Shown in pieces: positions 33,403-42,980 of a stretch of DNA of 51,939 bases; the stretch's first letter is position 1; each line of letters begins with the position of its first letter. The stretch is taken from assembly GCF_052065695.1 (NCBI RefSeq), contig NZ_JBQHTM010000023.1, positions 1 through 51,939 of the forward strand. Direction: 5' to 3'. Both the position numbers and the translations under genes were made by a program. Source of the DNA: Intestinimonas sp052065695. GTDB taxonomy: Bacteria; Bacillota; Clostridia; Oscillospirales; Oscillospiraceae. Under the pieces are notes generated by a model. That model saw nothing but the letters and a program-made list of their open reading frames with translations. It ran no database searches and had not been told where the DNA came from.

Positions 33403-34752
33403 ATGGATGAGGAGCTGCTGACCCGGCAGATGCCCCACTCGGTGGAGGCCGAGCAGGCGGTGCTGGGCTCCATGCTCATCGACGCCCGGTGCATCCCCGC
33501 CGTCATCGAAAAGCTGCGGGCCGAGGACTTCTACCTCAAGCAGAACCGGGACATCTACGAGACCATCTACTCCATGTTCTCCCTCTCCGAGACGGTGGAC
33601 CCGGTGACGGTGCTGGACAAGATGCGTTTAAACGGCGTCTTTGACGAGAACACCTCCCGGGGCTACATCCTCCAGCTCATGGAGGTCACCCCCACCGCCG
33701 CCAACGTGGCGGAGTATATGGACATCGTCAAGGACAAGTCCCTCCTCCGGCGCATCGCCGAGACGGCGGGGGACCTGACCGCCATGGTCCAGGAGGGCAC
33801 CGCCGCCGGACAGGAGGTGCTGGACGCCGCCGAACAGCGGATCTACGCCATCCGGCAGGGCCGCTCCAGCCAGGGGCTCACCCCTCTCTCCTCCGTGGTG
33901 CTGGACGTGCTGGACCGGCTGGAGGAGCTCTCCAAGTCCGACTCCGCCGTGCCGGGCCTGTCCACCGGCCTGCCCGACGTGGACAGCGCCATCTCCGGCC
34001 TCAACAACTCCGACCTCATCCTCCTGGCCGCCCGGCCCGGCATGGGCAAGACCTCCTTCGCCCTCAACGTTCTCCTCCAGGTGGGCAAGTTCTCGGGCAA
34101 GACGGCCGTCTTTTTCTCTTTGGAAATGAGCCGGGAGCAGCTGGCCATGCGCCTCATCTCCAACGAGGCCTTTGTGGACAACAAAAAGCTGGTCACCGGC
34201 CGCCTCACCGACGAGGACTGGGACAAGGTGGCCCTGGCCGCCGCCGCCCTGGGCCGGTCCAAGATCCTCATCGACGACAACCCCTCCCTCTCGGTGGCCG
34301 ACATGAACGCCAAGTGCCGCCGGGTGGAGGACCTGGGGCTGGTGGTCATCGACTACCTCCAGCTCATGCAGTCGGCGGGGGGCAAGCAGAAGTACGCCGG
34401 CGAGAACCGCCAGCAGGTGGTCTCCGACATCTCCCGGGCCCTGAAGATCATGGCCAAGGAGCTCAACGTGCCGGTGGTCTGTCTCTCCCAGCTCTCCCGC
34501 GGACCCGAGAGCCGCCAGGACAAGCGGCCCATGCTCTCCGACCTGCGTGAGTCGGGCGCCATCGAGCAGGACGCCGACATCGTCATGTTCCTCTACCGGG
34601 ACGACTATTATAATGAGGACAGCGAGAGCCGCAACCTGGCCGAGTGCATCATCGCCAAGAACCGCCACGGCGAGACCCGGAAGGTGGAGCTCCAGTGGCT
34701 GCCCGAGTACACCACCTTCTCCTCCATCGACCGGACCCATCAGGAGTACTGA
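33403..34752 (+). CDS. dnaB: Replicative DNA helicase
   Basis: A 449-residue DnaB-type hexameric helicase (called dnaC in Bacillus). N-terminal domain about 1-110, linker, then RecA-like motor with Walker A ARPGMGKTSF (about 209-218), Walker B VVIDYLQLMQ and the LSQLSRGPESR and LRESGAIEQDADIV motifs. GAGAGGAGG precedes ATG. No intein. It unwinds DNA at replication forks; lies 36 bases after rplI. Confidence 0.97.
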   Translation: MDEELLTRQMPHSVEAEQAVLGSMLIDARCIPAVIEKLRAEDFYLKQNRDIYETIYSMFSLSETVDPVTVLDKMRLNGVFDENTSRGYILQLMEVTPTAANVAEYMDIVKDKSLLRRIAETAGDLTAMVQEGTAAGQEVLDAAEQRIYAIRQGRSSQGLTPLSSVVLDVLDRLEELSKSDSAVPGLSTGLPDVDSAISGLNNSDLILLAARPGMGKTSFALNVLLQVGKFSGKTAVFFSLEMSREQLAMRLISNEAFVDNKKLVTGRLTDEDWDKVALAAAALGRSKILIDDNPSLSVADMNAKCRRVEDLGLVVIDYLQLMQSAGGKQKYAGENRQQVVSDISRALKIMAKELNVPVVCLSQLSRGPESRQDKRPMLSDLRESGAIEQDADIVMFLYRDDYYNEDSESRNLAECIIAKNRHGETRKVELQWLPEYTTFSSIDRTHQEY

Positions 34753-34754
34753 CC

Positions 34755-36176
34755 ATGCTGAACGAGGCCCAGGCCCTCACAAAAGAATACGCCATGCTCG
34801 CCCCGGGAAGCCACATCCTCTGCGCCGTCTCCGGCGGCGCAGATTCAGTGTGCCTCCTCCACTGGCTCAAAGACCAGGCGGAGGCCATTGGCTTTACCCT
34901 CACCGCCGCCCACTTCGACCACCGGCTCCGGGGGGCGGAGTCCCACCGGGACGCCGCCTTTGTGGAAAAGCTGTGCAAGGAGTGGAAGGTGCCCTGCGTG
35001 GTGGGGAGCGGGGACGTCTCCGGGGAGGCCGCCCGCTGTGGGACCGGCATCGAGGAGACCGCCCGGGCCCTGCGCTATGACTTTCTGGAAGAGGCGGCGG
35101 AAAAGGTGGGGGCCGACCTCATCGCCACCGCCCACAACGCCAACGACAACGTGGAGACCATGCTCCTCCACCTCATCCGGGGCAGCGGCCTCCAGGGCCT
35201 CACCGGTATCCGCCCCCGGCGGGGGAAGCTGATCCGGCCCTTTCTCACCACCACCCGGGCCGAGATCCTGGCCTACCTGGAGGCGCATGCCCTCTCCCAC
35301 GTGGAGGACAGCACCAACGCCGACACCGCCTACGCCCGGAACCGGCTCCGCCACCAGGTCATCCCCCTGCTGGAGGAGCTCAACCCGGCCCTCATTTCCC
35401 GGCTTTCGGACACGGTGGGCTACCTCCGCGCCGACAACGACTACCTCACCGCCCAGGCCATGGCCGCCGTCCGGGGAGCCGAGCCCACCGTCACCGGCGG
35501 CCTGGTCCTCCCCGCCGACACCATCGGCCGCAGCCCCGACCCCATCGCTATCCGGGCGGCGGCGGCCCTGCTGGGGCGGCTGGGAGAGCACCAGTACCGC
35601 TCCGCCCACCTGCTGAGCGTGGTGGAGCTGGCCCGGAGCGGCCACCCCTCCGGCTCGGTGGACCTGCCCCACGGCATCACCGCCCGGCGGGCCTACGGCC
35701 TGCTGGTGGTGGAACCTTCGGCGGCGGAGAGCGGCTGGACGCCGGTCCCCCTGAACGTCCCCGGCGAGACGGCTCTGCCCGAACTGGGCTGGAAGCTGGT
35801 CTGCCGCCCCGCCGAAGCGCCGGCGGAGCCGCCCCAAACCCCCTTTGTGTGCTATCTGAATCCCGCCGCCCTGGACGGTCCCCTCACCGTCCGGCCCAGG
35901 GAGACGGGGGACGGCATCACCCTGCCGGGCCGGCCCCACAAGAGCGTAAAGAAGCTCCTCATCAACGCCAAGGTGCCACGGCAGGACCGGGAACGGCTCC
36001 CCGTGGTGGCCGACCGGAGAGGTCCGGTGTGGCTGGGGGGCTTCGGCCCCGACGCTTCCCGCCTGGCCGCCCCCGGCACACCCGCCCTGGAACTCCGGGC
36101 GGTACCCCTCGCCCCAGCGACCCAGTGTGAAACCGCCCCGACCCCGGGGACTCATTCAAAAGAAGGAAGGATTTGA
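34755..36176 (+). CDS. tilS: tRNA(Ile)-lysidine synthase
   Basis: A 473-residue ATP-dependent enzyme that converts cytidine 34 of tRNA-Ile(CAT) to lysidine. The PP-loop is SGGADS (26-31); LIATAHNANDNVETMLLHL and RGSGLQGLTGI follow in the N-domain, and C-terminal TilS domains reach the end. ATG 34755 lies two bases after the dnaB stop, with AGGAG inside dnaB, so translation is coupled. tilS-hpt-ftsH is a conserved Firmicutes order. Confidence 0.93.
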   Translation: MLNEAQALTKEYAMLAPGSHILCAVSGGADSVCLLHWLKDQAEAIGFTLTAAHFDHRLRGAESHRDAAFVEKLCKEWKVPCVVGSGDVSGEAARCGTGIEETARALRYDFLEEAAEKVGADLIATAHNANDNVETMLLHLIRGSGLQGLTGIRPRRGKLIRPFLTTTRAEILAYLEAHALSHVEDSTNADTAYARNRLRHQVIPLLEELNPALISRLSDTVGYLRADNDYLTAQAMAAVRGAEPTVTGGLVLPADTIGRSPDPIAIRAAAALLGRLGEHQYRSAHLLSVVELARSGHPSGSVDLPHGITARRAYGLLVVEPSAAESGWTPVPLNVPGETALPELGWKLVCRPAEAPAEPPQTPFVCYLNPAALDGPLTVRPRETGDGITLPGRPHKSVKKLLINAKVPRQDRERLPVVADRRGPVWLGGFGPDASRLAAPGTPALELRAVPLAPATQCETAPTPGTHSKEGRI

Positions 36177-36180
36177 GCTT

Positions 36181-36726
36181 ATGCTGGAACAGGACATCGA
36201 ACGGGTCTTGTTTACCGAACAGGAACTGAAAGACCGGGTGGTCGAGATCGCCGCCCAGATCGACAAGGACTACGCCGGAAAGGAGCCCATGCTCATCAGC
36301 GTGCTTCGGGGCTCGTTCATCTTCATGGCCGATCTGGTCCGGTCCATCACCCTCCCCTGCACCGTGGACTTCATGGCCGTCTCCTCCTACGGCAGCGGCA
36401 CCACCTCCTCCGGCCAGGTGAAGATCACCAAGGACCTCTCCGAGAGCATCGAGGGCCGGGACATCATCGTGGTGGAGGACATCCTGGACAGCGGCAACAC
36501 CCTCTCCTATCTGTTCCAGCTCCTCCAGGCCCGGCACCCGGCCTCCGTCCGGCTGTGCACCCTGCTGGATAAGCCCTCCCGCCGCACCAAGCCCGTCACC
36601 GCCGACTACACCGGCTTTTCCGTGGACGACCTCTTTGTGGTGGGCTACGGTCTGGACTACGCCGAGAAGTACCGCAACCTGCCCTATATCGGGATCCTCA
36701 AGCCGGCTGTCTACGAAAAGGCCTGA
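36181..36726 (+). CDS. hpt: Hypoxanthine phosphoribosyltransferase
   Basis: A 181-residue purine salvage enzyme. The PRPP loop is IIVVEDILDSGNTL (about 98-111), and SVLRGSFIFMADL (about 40-52) holds the pyrophosphate loop. It converts hypoxanthine or guanine plus PRPP to IMP or GMP. ATG 36181 lies four bases after the tilS stop, with GAAGGAAGGA in front. Confidence 0.95.
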   Translation: MLEQDIERVLFTEQELKDRVVEIAAQIDKDYAGKEPMLISVLRGSFIFMADLVRSITLPCTVDFMAVSSYGSGTTSSGQVKITKDLSESIEGRDIIVVEDILDSGNTLSYLFQLLQARHPASVRLCTLLDKPSRRTKPVTADYTGFSVDDLFVVGYGLDYAEKYRNLPYIGILKPAVYEKA

Positions 36727-36762
36727 GTATACCCCACTCCACATAAAGGACGTGGTTTATTC

Positions 36763-38658
36763 TTGAAAAAATTCACGCTGCGCGATGCGGCCTTTTACGC
36801 CCTCATCCTGGTGATCCTGGTGGGCACCCTGTGGACCCTCCAGAACATGAACACCGGGGAGAAGCCCACCTACGCCCAGGTCCGCCGGGCCCTGGAGCAG
36901 CAGCAGGTGGAGACCGTGGTGGTGGACAAGAACAACAACCTGATCCTGGGCCTCAAGGACGGCACCACCCTCACCTATGAGCTCTACTCCTTCGAGCTCT
37001 TCTACCGGGACTTCAACGACACCGTGGTCAACCAGTGGCGGGCGGGCATCATCACCGACTACGAGTACCCCGACGATCCCACCCCCTCCCCCTGGCTGTC
37101 CATGCTGCCCTACGTGGGCATCCTGCTGGCCTTCGGGTTCATGTTCTACCTCATGTTCATCCGGCAGAACGGGGCCGGCGGCGGCGACAAGACCGCCCGC
37201 TTCGGCCGGGCCCGGACCCGCACCCTCTCCGACCAGGGGGACAAGAAGGTCACCTTTGAGGACGTGGCCGGGGCCGACGAGGAGAAGGAGGAGCTCCGGG
37301 AGATCGTGGAGTTCCTCCGGGACCCCAAGAAGTTCGTGGCCCTGGGGGCCCGCATCCCCAAGGGCGTGCTGCTGGTGGGCCCGCCGGGTACCGGCAAGAC
37401 CCTGCTGGCCAAGGCCGTGGCCGGGGAGGCCGGGGTCAACTTCCTGTCCATCTCCGGCTCCGACTTCGTGGAGCTCTATGTGGGCGTGGGCGCCAGCCGG
37501 GTCCGTGACCTCTTCGACCAGGCCAAGAAGGACTGCCCCGCCATCGTCTTCATCGATGAGATCGACGCCGTGGGCCGTCAGCGCGGCGCCGGCCTGGGCG
37601 GCGGCCATGACGAGCGGGAGCAGACCCTCAACCAGCTGCTGGTGGAGATGGACGGCTTCTCCGCCAACGAGGGGGTCATCGTCCTGGCCGCCACCAACCG
37701 GGTGGACATTCTGGACCCCGCCCTCCTGCGCCCCGGCCGGTTCGACCGGCAGGTCTACGTGGGCTACCCCGACATGAAGGGCCGGGAGGCCATCCTGAAG
37801 GTCCACTGCCGGAAAAAGCCCCTGGCCGAGGATGTGGACCTCCACGAGGTGGCCAAGTCCACCGGCGGCTTCACCGGCGCCGACCTGGAGAACCTCATGA
37901 ACGAGGCCGCTCTCCTGGCCGCCCGGAAGAACCAGCCCTTCATCACCCTCTCCGACATCCAGGAGTCGGTCATCAAGGTCATCGCCGGCCCGGAGAAGCG
38001 GAGCAAGACCGTCATCGAGCGGGAGCGGAAGCTCACCGCCTACCATGAGGCCGGCCACGCCGTGGTGGGCCACGCCCTGGAGACCGCCGACCCGGTCCAC
38101 CAGATCACCATCGTCCCCCGCGGGGGCGCCGGCGGCATGACCATCTCCCTGCCCCAGGAGGACCGGGGCTACCGGTCCCGGCTGGAGCTCACCGAGCAGC
38201 TCTCCAGCCTGCTGGGCGGCCGCATGGCCGAGGAGCTGGTGCTGGGGGACATCTCCACCGGCGCCGGCAGCGACATCCGCCGGGCCACCGACATCGCCCG
38301 GAACATGGTCACCCGGTACGGCATGAGCCAGCGCCTGGGCAACGTGGTCTTTGACTCCGGCCACGACGAGGTATTCATTGGCCGGAGCATGGCCCAGACC
38401 AAGAACTACTCCGAGGAAGTGGCCGCCATCATCGACGAGGAGGTCAAGTCCCTCATCGACAACGCCTACGCCCGCTGCCGCCAGATCCTCACCGATCAGC
38501 GGGAGGCTCTGGAGCTGGTGGCCCGGTATCTGCTGGAGTTCGAGACCATGGACGGCACCACCTTCCAGCAGGTCTTTGACGATCCCGGCGCCGTAGAGGC
38601 CCGCCTGGCCCACCCGGAGCAGGCGGAGGAGCCTGAGGAGGCGGAGGACAGTGAGTAA
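36763..38658 (+). CDS. ftsH: ATP-dependent zinc metalloprotease FtsH
   Basis: A 631-residue membrane-bound AAA+ protease. Two N-terminal membrane segments (about 8-26 and 107-126) flank the periplasmic-side domain; AAA core with Walker A GPPGTGKT (206-213), FIDEIDAVGRQRG and the second region of homology ATNRVDILDPALLRPGRFD... as in all FtsH; zinc site HEAGH (H428, E429, H432). It degrades membrane and regulatory proteins. Initiation is at TTG 36763 with AAAGGA about 12 bases upstream. The C-terminus is acidic and overlaps the next gene by eight bases. Confidence 0.95.
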   Translation: MKKFTLRDAAFYALILVILVGTLWTLQNMNTGEKPTYAQVRRALEQQQVETVVVDKNNNLILGLKDGTTLTYELYSFELFYRDFNDTVVNQWRAGIITDYEYPDDPTPSPWLSMLPYVGILLAFGFMFYLMFIRQNGAGGGDKTARFGRARTRTLSDQGDKKVTFEDVAGADEEKEELREIVEFLRDPKKFVALGARIPKGVLLVGPPGTGKTLLAKAVAGEAGVNFLSISGSDFVELYVGVGASRVRDLFDQAKKDCPAIVFIDEIDAVGRQRGAGLGGGHDEREQTLNQLLVEMDGFSANEGVIVLAATNRVDILDPALLRPGRFDRQVYVGYPDMKGREAILKVHCRKKPLAEDVDLHEVAKSTGGFTGADLENLMNEAALLAARKNQPFITLSDIQESVIKVIAGPEKRSKTVIERERKLTAYHEAGHAVVGHALETADPVHQITIVPRGGAGGMTISLPQEDRGYRSRLELTEQLSSLLGGRMAEELVLGDISTGAGSDIRRATDIARNMVTRYGMSQRLGNVVFDSGHDEVFIGRSMAQTKNYSEEVAAIIDEEVKSLIDNAYARCRQILTDQREALELVARYLLEFETMDGTTFQQVFDDPGAVEARLAHPEQAEEPEEAEDSE

Positions 38659-39169
38659 ACCTGTCATCCAGGTCACCCTGGGAGACATCACCACCGTGGA
38701 GGCCGACGCCATCGCCAACGCCGCCAACACCTCCCTGCTGGGGGGCGGCGGCGTGGATGGCGCCATCCACCGGGCCGCCGGTCCGGAGCTGCTGGCCGAG
38801 TGCCGCACACTCCACGGCTGCGAGACCGGCAAGGCCAAGATCACAAAAGGTTATCATCTGCCTGCAAAATACGTTCTGCATACTCCCGGACCCATCTGGC
38901 ACGGAGGCGGGCAGGGGGAGCCCGCCCTGCTGGCGGGCTGCTACCGCTCCTGCCTGGAGCTGGCCCTGGCTCACGGCTGCCGGACGGTGGCCTTCCCCTC
39001 CATCTCCACCGGGGTCTACCACTTCCCCCTGAACCTGGCCGCCCCCATCGCCGTCAAGACGGTGCGGGCGTTTCTGGACGAACACCCGGAGGACTTTGAC
39101 TGGGTGCGCTTCGTGTGCTTTGACGAGGCCACCAAGGCCGCCTATGACCGGGCTCTGGCCGACAACTGA
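38651..39169 (+). CDS. Macro-domain protein (O-acetyl-ADP-ribose deacetylase type)
   Basis: A 172-residue single macro domain of the YmdB/MacroD class: VTLGDITTVEADAIANAANT (8-27), the GGGGVDGAIHRAAG loop (32-45) and FPSISTGVYHFP (about 115-126). These bind ADP-ribose, and such enzymes remove O-acetyl or ADP-ribosyl groups. The GTG start (38651) lies within the end of ftsH (8-base overlap), so the two are translationally coupled. This link with ftsH is unusual and unexplained. Followed by a strong terminator that ends the core block. Confidence 0.9.
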   Translation: MSKPVIQVTLGDITTVEADAIANAANTSLLGGGGVDGAIHRAAGPELLAECRTLHGCETGKAKITKGYHLPAKYVLHTPGPIWHGGGQGEPALLAGCYRSCLELALAHGCRTVAFPSISTGVYHFPLNLAAPIAVKTVRAFLDEHPEDFDWVRFVCFDEATKAAYDRALADN

Positions 39170-39177
39170 ACCGAGAA

Positions 39178-39216
39178 AAAATGCCGCCGTCTCCCATATG
39201 GGAGACGGCGGCATTT
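39178..39216. terminator. Bidirectional terminator between macro-domain gene and metY
   Basis: AAAATGCCGCCGTCTCCCAT and its complement form a near-perfect palindrome with A- and T-runs at both ends, between convergent genes. Confidence 0.9.
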
Positions 39217-39235
39217 TGCTTTTCAGAAGATGGGG

Positions 39236-40519
39236 TTACAGGGCGGCAAGGGCCTGGTCCAGGTCGGCCAGGAGGTCGGCGGCGTCCTCGATGCCCACGG
39301 AGAGGCGGATGAGGTCGGGGGAGACCCCGGCGGCGGCCAGCTCGGCGTCGTTCATCTGCCGGTGGGTGGTGGAGGCGGGGTGGAGGACGCAGGTCTTGGC
39401 GTCGGCCACGTGGGTGGCGATCGAGGCCAGCTTCAGCCCGGCCATGAACCTGGAGGCGGCCTCACGGCCACCCTTCACGCCGAAGGAGACCACGCCGCAG
39501 GTGCCATTGGGCATGTACTTCTGGGCCAGGGCGTGGAAGGGACTGCTCTCCAAACCGGGGTAGTTGACCCAGGCCACCTTGTCATGGCCCTCCAGGTAGC
39601 GGGCCACCTCCAGGGCGTTGGCGCAGTGCTTGGCCATCCGCAGGGGCAGGGTCTCCAGGCCCACGTTGAGGAGATAGGCGTTCATGGGGGCGGGGCTGGC
39701 CCCCAGGTCCCGCATGAGCTGGGCGGTGGCCTTGGTGATATAGGCGCCGCCCAGGCCGAACTTCTCGGTGTAGGTGATGCCGTGGTAGCTCTCGTCGGGG
39801 GTGGTGAGGCCGGGGAACTTGTCGGCGTGGGCGGTCCAGTCGAACTTGCCGGAGTCCACGATGGCACCGCCCACGGCGTTGGCGTGGCCGTCCATGTATT
39901 TGGTGGTGGAGTGGGTCACGATGTCGGCGCCGTGCTCGAAGGGGCGGCAGTTGATGGGGGTGGGGAAGGTGTTGTCCACAATGAGGGGCACCCCGTGGGC
40001 GTGGGCGGCCTTGGCGAAGCGCTCGATGTCCAGCACGGTGAGGGCGGGGTTGGCGATGGTCTCGCCGAAGACGGCCTTGGTGTTGGGCCGGAAGGCGGCC
40101 TCCAGCTCGGCGTCGGAGCAGTTGGGGTCCACAAAGGTGAAGTCCACCCCCATGCGCTTCATGGTGACGGCGAAGAGGTTGAAGGTGCCGCCGTAGATGG
40201 CGGAGGAGGCCACCACGTGGTCGCCGCAGGAGGCGATGTTAAAGACAGCGAAGAAGTTGGCCGCCTGGCCGGAGGAGGTGAGCATGGCGGCGGTGCCGCC
40301 CTCCAGGGCGCAGATTTTGGCGGCCACGGCGTCGCTGGTGGGGTTCTGGAGCCGGGTATAGAAGTAGCCGGCGGCCTCCAGGTCGAAGAGGGCGCCCATG
40401 GCCTCGCCGGTGGCATAGCGGAAGGTGGTGGACTGGATGATGGGGATGTTGCGGGGCTCGCCGTTGCCGGGCACGTAGCCGGCGTGGAGGCAGTTGGTAC
40501 TGGGACGGTAGTCGGACAT
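39236..40519 (-). CDS. metY: O-acetylhomoserine sulfhydrylase
   Basis: A 427-residue PLP enzyme of the Cys/Met metabolism family, of MetY length rather than MetB/MetC (about 380-400). The PLP lysine is K207 (HSTTKYMDGH), with TSSGQAAN (81-88), YTRLQNPT and VDNTFPTP also in place. It makes homocysteine from O-acetylhomoserine and sulfide (or methionine from methanethiol). ATG 40519 follows AAAGGAAG. Preceded by its own promoter; the gerMN gene upstream has no clear terminator, so some read-through is possible. Confidence 0.92.
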   Translation of the reverse strand: MSDYRPSTNCLHAGYVPGNGEPRNIPIIQSTTFRYATGEAMGALFDLEAAGYFYTRLQNPTSDAVAAKICALEGGTAAMLTSSGQAANFFAVFNIASCGDHVVASSAIYGGTFNLFAVTMKRMGVDFTFVDPNCSDAELEAAFRPNTKAVFGETIANPALTVLDIERFAKAAHAHGVPLIVDNTFPTPINCRPFEHGADIVTHSTTKYMDGHANAVGGAIVDSGKFDWTAHADKFPGLTTPDESYHGITYTEKFGLGGAYITKATAQLMRDLGASPAPMNAYLLNVGLETLPLRMAKHCANALEVARYLEGHDKVAWVNYPGLESSPFHALAQKYMPNGTCGVVSFGVKGGREAASRFMAGLKLASIATHVADAKTCVLHPASTTHRQMNDAELAAAGVSPDLIRLSVGIEDAADLLADLDQALAAL

Positions 40520-40556
40520 GGGTCATTCTTCCTTTCTGGAGCGGATAATTGAATTA

Positions 40557-40585
40557 AGACTACACGCTCCCCGGCCATTTGTCAA
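40557..40585 (-). promoter_or_regulatory. Sigma-A promoter of metY
   Basis: On the minus strand TTGACA (40580-40585), 17-base spacer, TAGTCT (40557-40562). No SAM or T-box riboswitch fits in the 37-base leader. Confidence 0.6.
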
Positions 40586-40592
40586 TGAAAAT

Positions 40593-41519
40593 TCAGGAGA
40601 CCACCAGGTCGGGGTTGGGCTCCAGGGGGACGTCGGCGGCCACGCCGCCGTAATCGGGGATGGACTCCCCCTCCACCAGGAAGGCCACGGCGTCCACGTT
40701 GGGGAGCTGACAGAGGGTGTTGACGATGGCGTAGAGGGTGAGCCGGGCCTGGCTGGCCGAGGCGGGCTGATCGCTGAGGAAGGCGGCGTCAAAGTTGAGA
40801 TAGCAGATGCCGCTGTCGTTGACCCACAGGTCGATGACCCGGGCCTCGCCGGAGAGGGGGGCGCTGAGGCCCTCGGTCTCGGGGCCGGCCAGGAGGGCCT
40901 GGAGGAGGACGGACTCCGGGGAAGAGCCGCTGGGCACCAGCAGCTCCCGGTGTTCCACCGCCAGTCCCCCCTCCTCCCGGAGGAAGCAGAGGTCGGCGGA
41001 GAGGTAGACCGGCTCGTCCTCGGCGCTGGAGAGGACGGCGTCGCTCTCCCGGAGGAGCTGGTGGTCCCGGTAGGAGATGGGCTCCCCCTCCACCAGGATG
41101 GAGACGGCCTCCACCCCCTTCACCTGGCACAGGGTGAGGGCGATGCAGTAGTCGGCGATGGTCAGGTCCACCCCGGACAGACCGCCGTAGCGCTCGGACA
41201 GGTCCACCTCACACACCCCGTCGGTGAGGGTGGGGGCGGAGACCTGGTAGACCCCGTCGGGGAAGGGGGAGCGCAGACCGTCGCTGACGGGGCCGGAGAG
41301 GAGGCACTCCACCAGAGCGCTGAGCACGTCGGCGTCCTGGGGGAGGCGGCGGGTCTCCCACTGCACGGCGGGGCCCTGGACGGGGCTGTCGGTGCCGCTG
41401 TCGGGCAGGGGGGCGGCGAAGTAGACCTCGTAGGCGCCGCTCTCCACCTCCCCGCCCCGGACACAGCCGGTGAGCAGCAGGAGAAGGGCGCAGAGCAGGC
41501 TCAGGATACGTTTTCTCAC
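40593..41519 (-). CDS. GerMN-domain lipoprotein (GerM-like)
   Basis: A 308-residue lipoprotein: signal peptide with lipobox LLLTGC (C19), then two GerMN (sporulation/germination) domains, about 45-155 and 170-300, each ending in the pattern VDAVAFLVEGE or VEAVSILVEGE. GerM in Bacillus acts in engulfment and spore wall assembly; single GerMN domains also occur in LpqB of Actinobacteria. Translation starts at GTG 41519 inside the overlap GTGA with the kinase stop, so it is coupled to the sensor kinase. That linkage suggests it senses or modulates the cell-envelope signal (inference). Confidence 0.82.
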   Translation of the reverse strand: MRKRILSLLCALLLLLTGCVRGGEVESGAYEVYFAAPLPDSGTDSPVQGPAVQWETRRLPQDADVLSALVECLLSGPVSDGLRSPFPDGVYQVSAPTLTDGVCEVDLSERYGGLSGVDLTIADYCIALTLCQVKGVEAVSILVEGEPISYRDHQLLRESDAVLSSAEDEPVYLSADLCFLREEGGLAVEHRELLVPSGSSPESVLLQALLAGPETEGLSAPLSGEARVIDLWVNDSGICYLNFDAAFLSDQPASASQARLTLYAIVNTLCQLPNVDAVAFLVEGESIPDYGGVAADVPLEPNPDLVVS

Positions 41520-42961
41520 AGCAGGTCGCCCCCTTCCTCGTCCCAGCGGGGGAAGGCCACCTGGAAGCAGGTGCCCCCCTCCTCCCGGCGGCGGACGGTG
41601 ACGGCGCCGCCGTGCTGCCGGGCGGTGTCCCGGACGATGGACAGGCCCAGACCGGTGCCGCCGGCGGCTCGGGACCGGGCCTTGTCCACCCGGTAAAAGC
41701 GGTCGAAGATCTTGGGCAGGTCCTCGTCGGGGATGCCCACGCCGGTGTCCTCCACGGTGAGGAGGACCAGGTCCCCCATGGACCGCAGGCCCACCATGAC
41801 CCGGCCGCCGCTCACGTTGTATTTTACGGCGTTCTCCATGAGGTTGAAGGCGATCTGGTAGAGGTCGTCCTCGGTGGCTTTGACCACGCAGCCGGACTGG
41901 AGGTCGGTCTCCACGGTGATGTCCCGCTCCTGGGCCAGGGGGAGGAGCATGTGCTCCACCTTCTCCACCACGGCGGCCACGTCCACCGGCAGCCGCTCCA
42001 TGGGGACGGCGCTGTCCATGCGGGTGAGGGTGAGGAGCTTTTCCGAGATGCGGGTGAGGCGCTCGGCCTCCTCCCCGATGTCGGAGACGAAGTCCTTCAC
42101 GGTGTCCAGGTCCATGCCGTCGGTCTGGAGGATGGAGTCGGTGAGGAGGCGGATGGAGGCCAGGGGGGTTTTGAGCTCGTGGGAGGCGTCGGAGACGAAG
42201 CGGCGGCGGACCTCCTCGGTGGTCTGGAGCCGGTCGGTGAGCTGGTTGAACTCCCCGGCCAGCTGGCTGAGCTCGTCTCCCCCCCGGATGCTCACCCGGT
42301 GGCTGTACTCGCCCTCCCGGACGATGCGGATGGCCCGCAGCAGGTCGCCGATGCGCCGGGTGAGGGCCTTGGAGAAGACCACGCTCATGATGAGCACCAC
42401 CACGCAGATGACCAGGGAGATGGAGCGCAGGTTGTTCTGGATGTCGGTGAGCAGGCCGCCCTGGTCGGCGTCCCGCTCATAGAGGTAGACGCAGCCGATG
42501 GTCATGTCCCGGTAGATGACGGGGACGGCGGCCCGGCTGTGGAAGGCGCCGTCCTGGTAGGAGCAGGTGGCCACGTCGTAGCCCTTGAGGGCGGTGACCA
42601 CCTCGCTGAGCATGGCGTAGCGCCCCTCGGTGAAGCGGAGCTCGTCGCTGTCGTAGAGGATGAGGCCGAACTCGTCGGTGACCAGCACCCGGAACTGGCC
42701 GGTGTAGCCCAGGGGCTCCACGTAGTCCCGGACGGCCTCGCTGGTGAGGGATTCGGTGCGGGCGATGGTGTCGGCGATGACCGAGGCCTGGGACTGCAAG
42801 AGGCTGGTCTTGGAGCGGAAGACCAGGTCCTGGGAGACCAGCACCGGGTAGGTGTTGAGCAATATGAGCACCGCCGCAATGATAATGATGTAGGTGAGGG
42901 CGAACTTGAGCTGGATGGAGCGGCGGAAGGGGATCTTGTCCGCCCCGGGGGTATGGGCCAT
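41516..42961 (-). CDS. Sensor histidine kinase (HAMP-HisKA-HATPase)
   Basis: A 481-residue kinase: first membrane segment about 20-40, extracytoplasmic sensor about 41-175, second segment about 180-198, HAMP about 200-252, HisKA with phosphoacceptor H261 (SDASHELKTPL) and a HATPase domain with N (NLMENAVKYN), G1 (DTGVGIP) and G2 (GTGLGLSI) boxes. It should phosphorylate the regulator encoded just upstream. ATG 42961 follows AAGGAGG; a GTG nine bases upstream overlaps that site. Domain plan is WalK/PhoR/MtrB-like. Confidence 0.93.
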   Translation of the reverse strand: MAHTPGADKIPFRRSIQLKFALTYIIIIAAVLILLNTYPVLVSQDLVFRSKTSLLQSQASVIADTIARTESLTSEAVRDYVEPLGYTGQFRVLVTDEFGLILYDSDELRFTEGRYAMLSEVVTALKGYDVATCSYQDGAFHSRAAVPVIYRDMTIGCVYLYERDADQGGLLTDIQNNLRSISLVICVVVLIMSVVFSKALTRRIGDLLRAIRIVREGEYSHRVSIRGGDELSQLAGEFNQLTDRLQTTEEVRRRFVSDASHELKTPLASIRLLTDSILQTDGMDLDTVKDFVSDIGEEAERLTRISEKLLTLTRMDSAVPMERLPVDVAAVVEKVEHMLLPLAQERDITVETDLQSGCVVKATEDDLYQIAFNLMENAVKYNVSGGRVMVGLRSMGDLVLLTVEDTGVGIPDEDLPKIFDRFYRVDKARSRAAGGTGLGLSIVRDTARQHGGAVTVRRREEGGTCFQVAFPRWDEEGGDLL

Positions 42962-42980
42962 GGTATCCACCTCCTTGGCT

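Noticed and set aside
36757..38844. Long antisense frame across ftsH (and similar ones opposite tilS and the Fe-dehydrogenase region)
   Set aside because: Same antisense codon-bias effect; the plus-strand genes carry full catalytic motifs.
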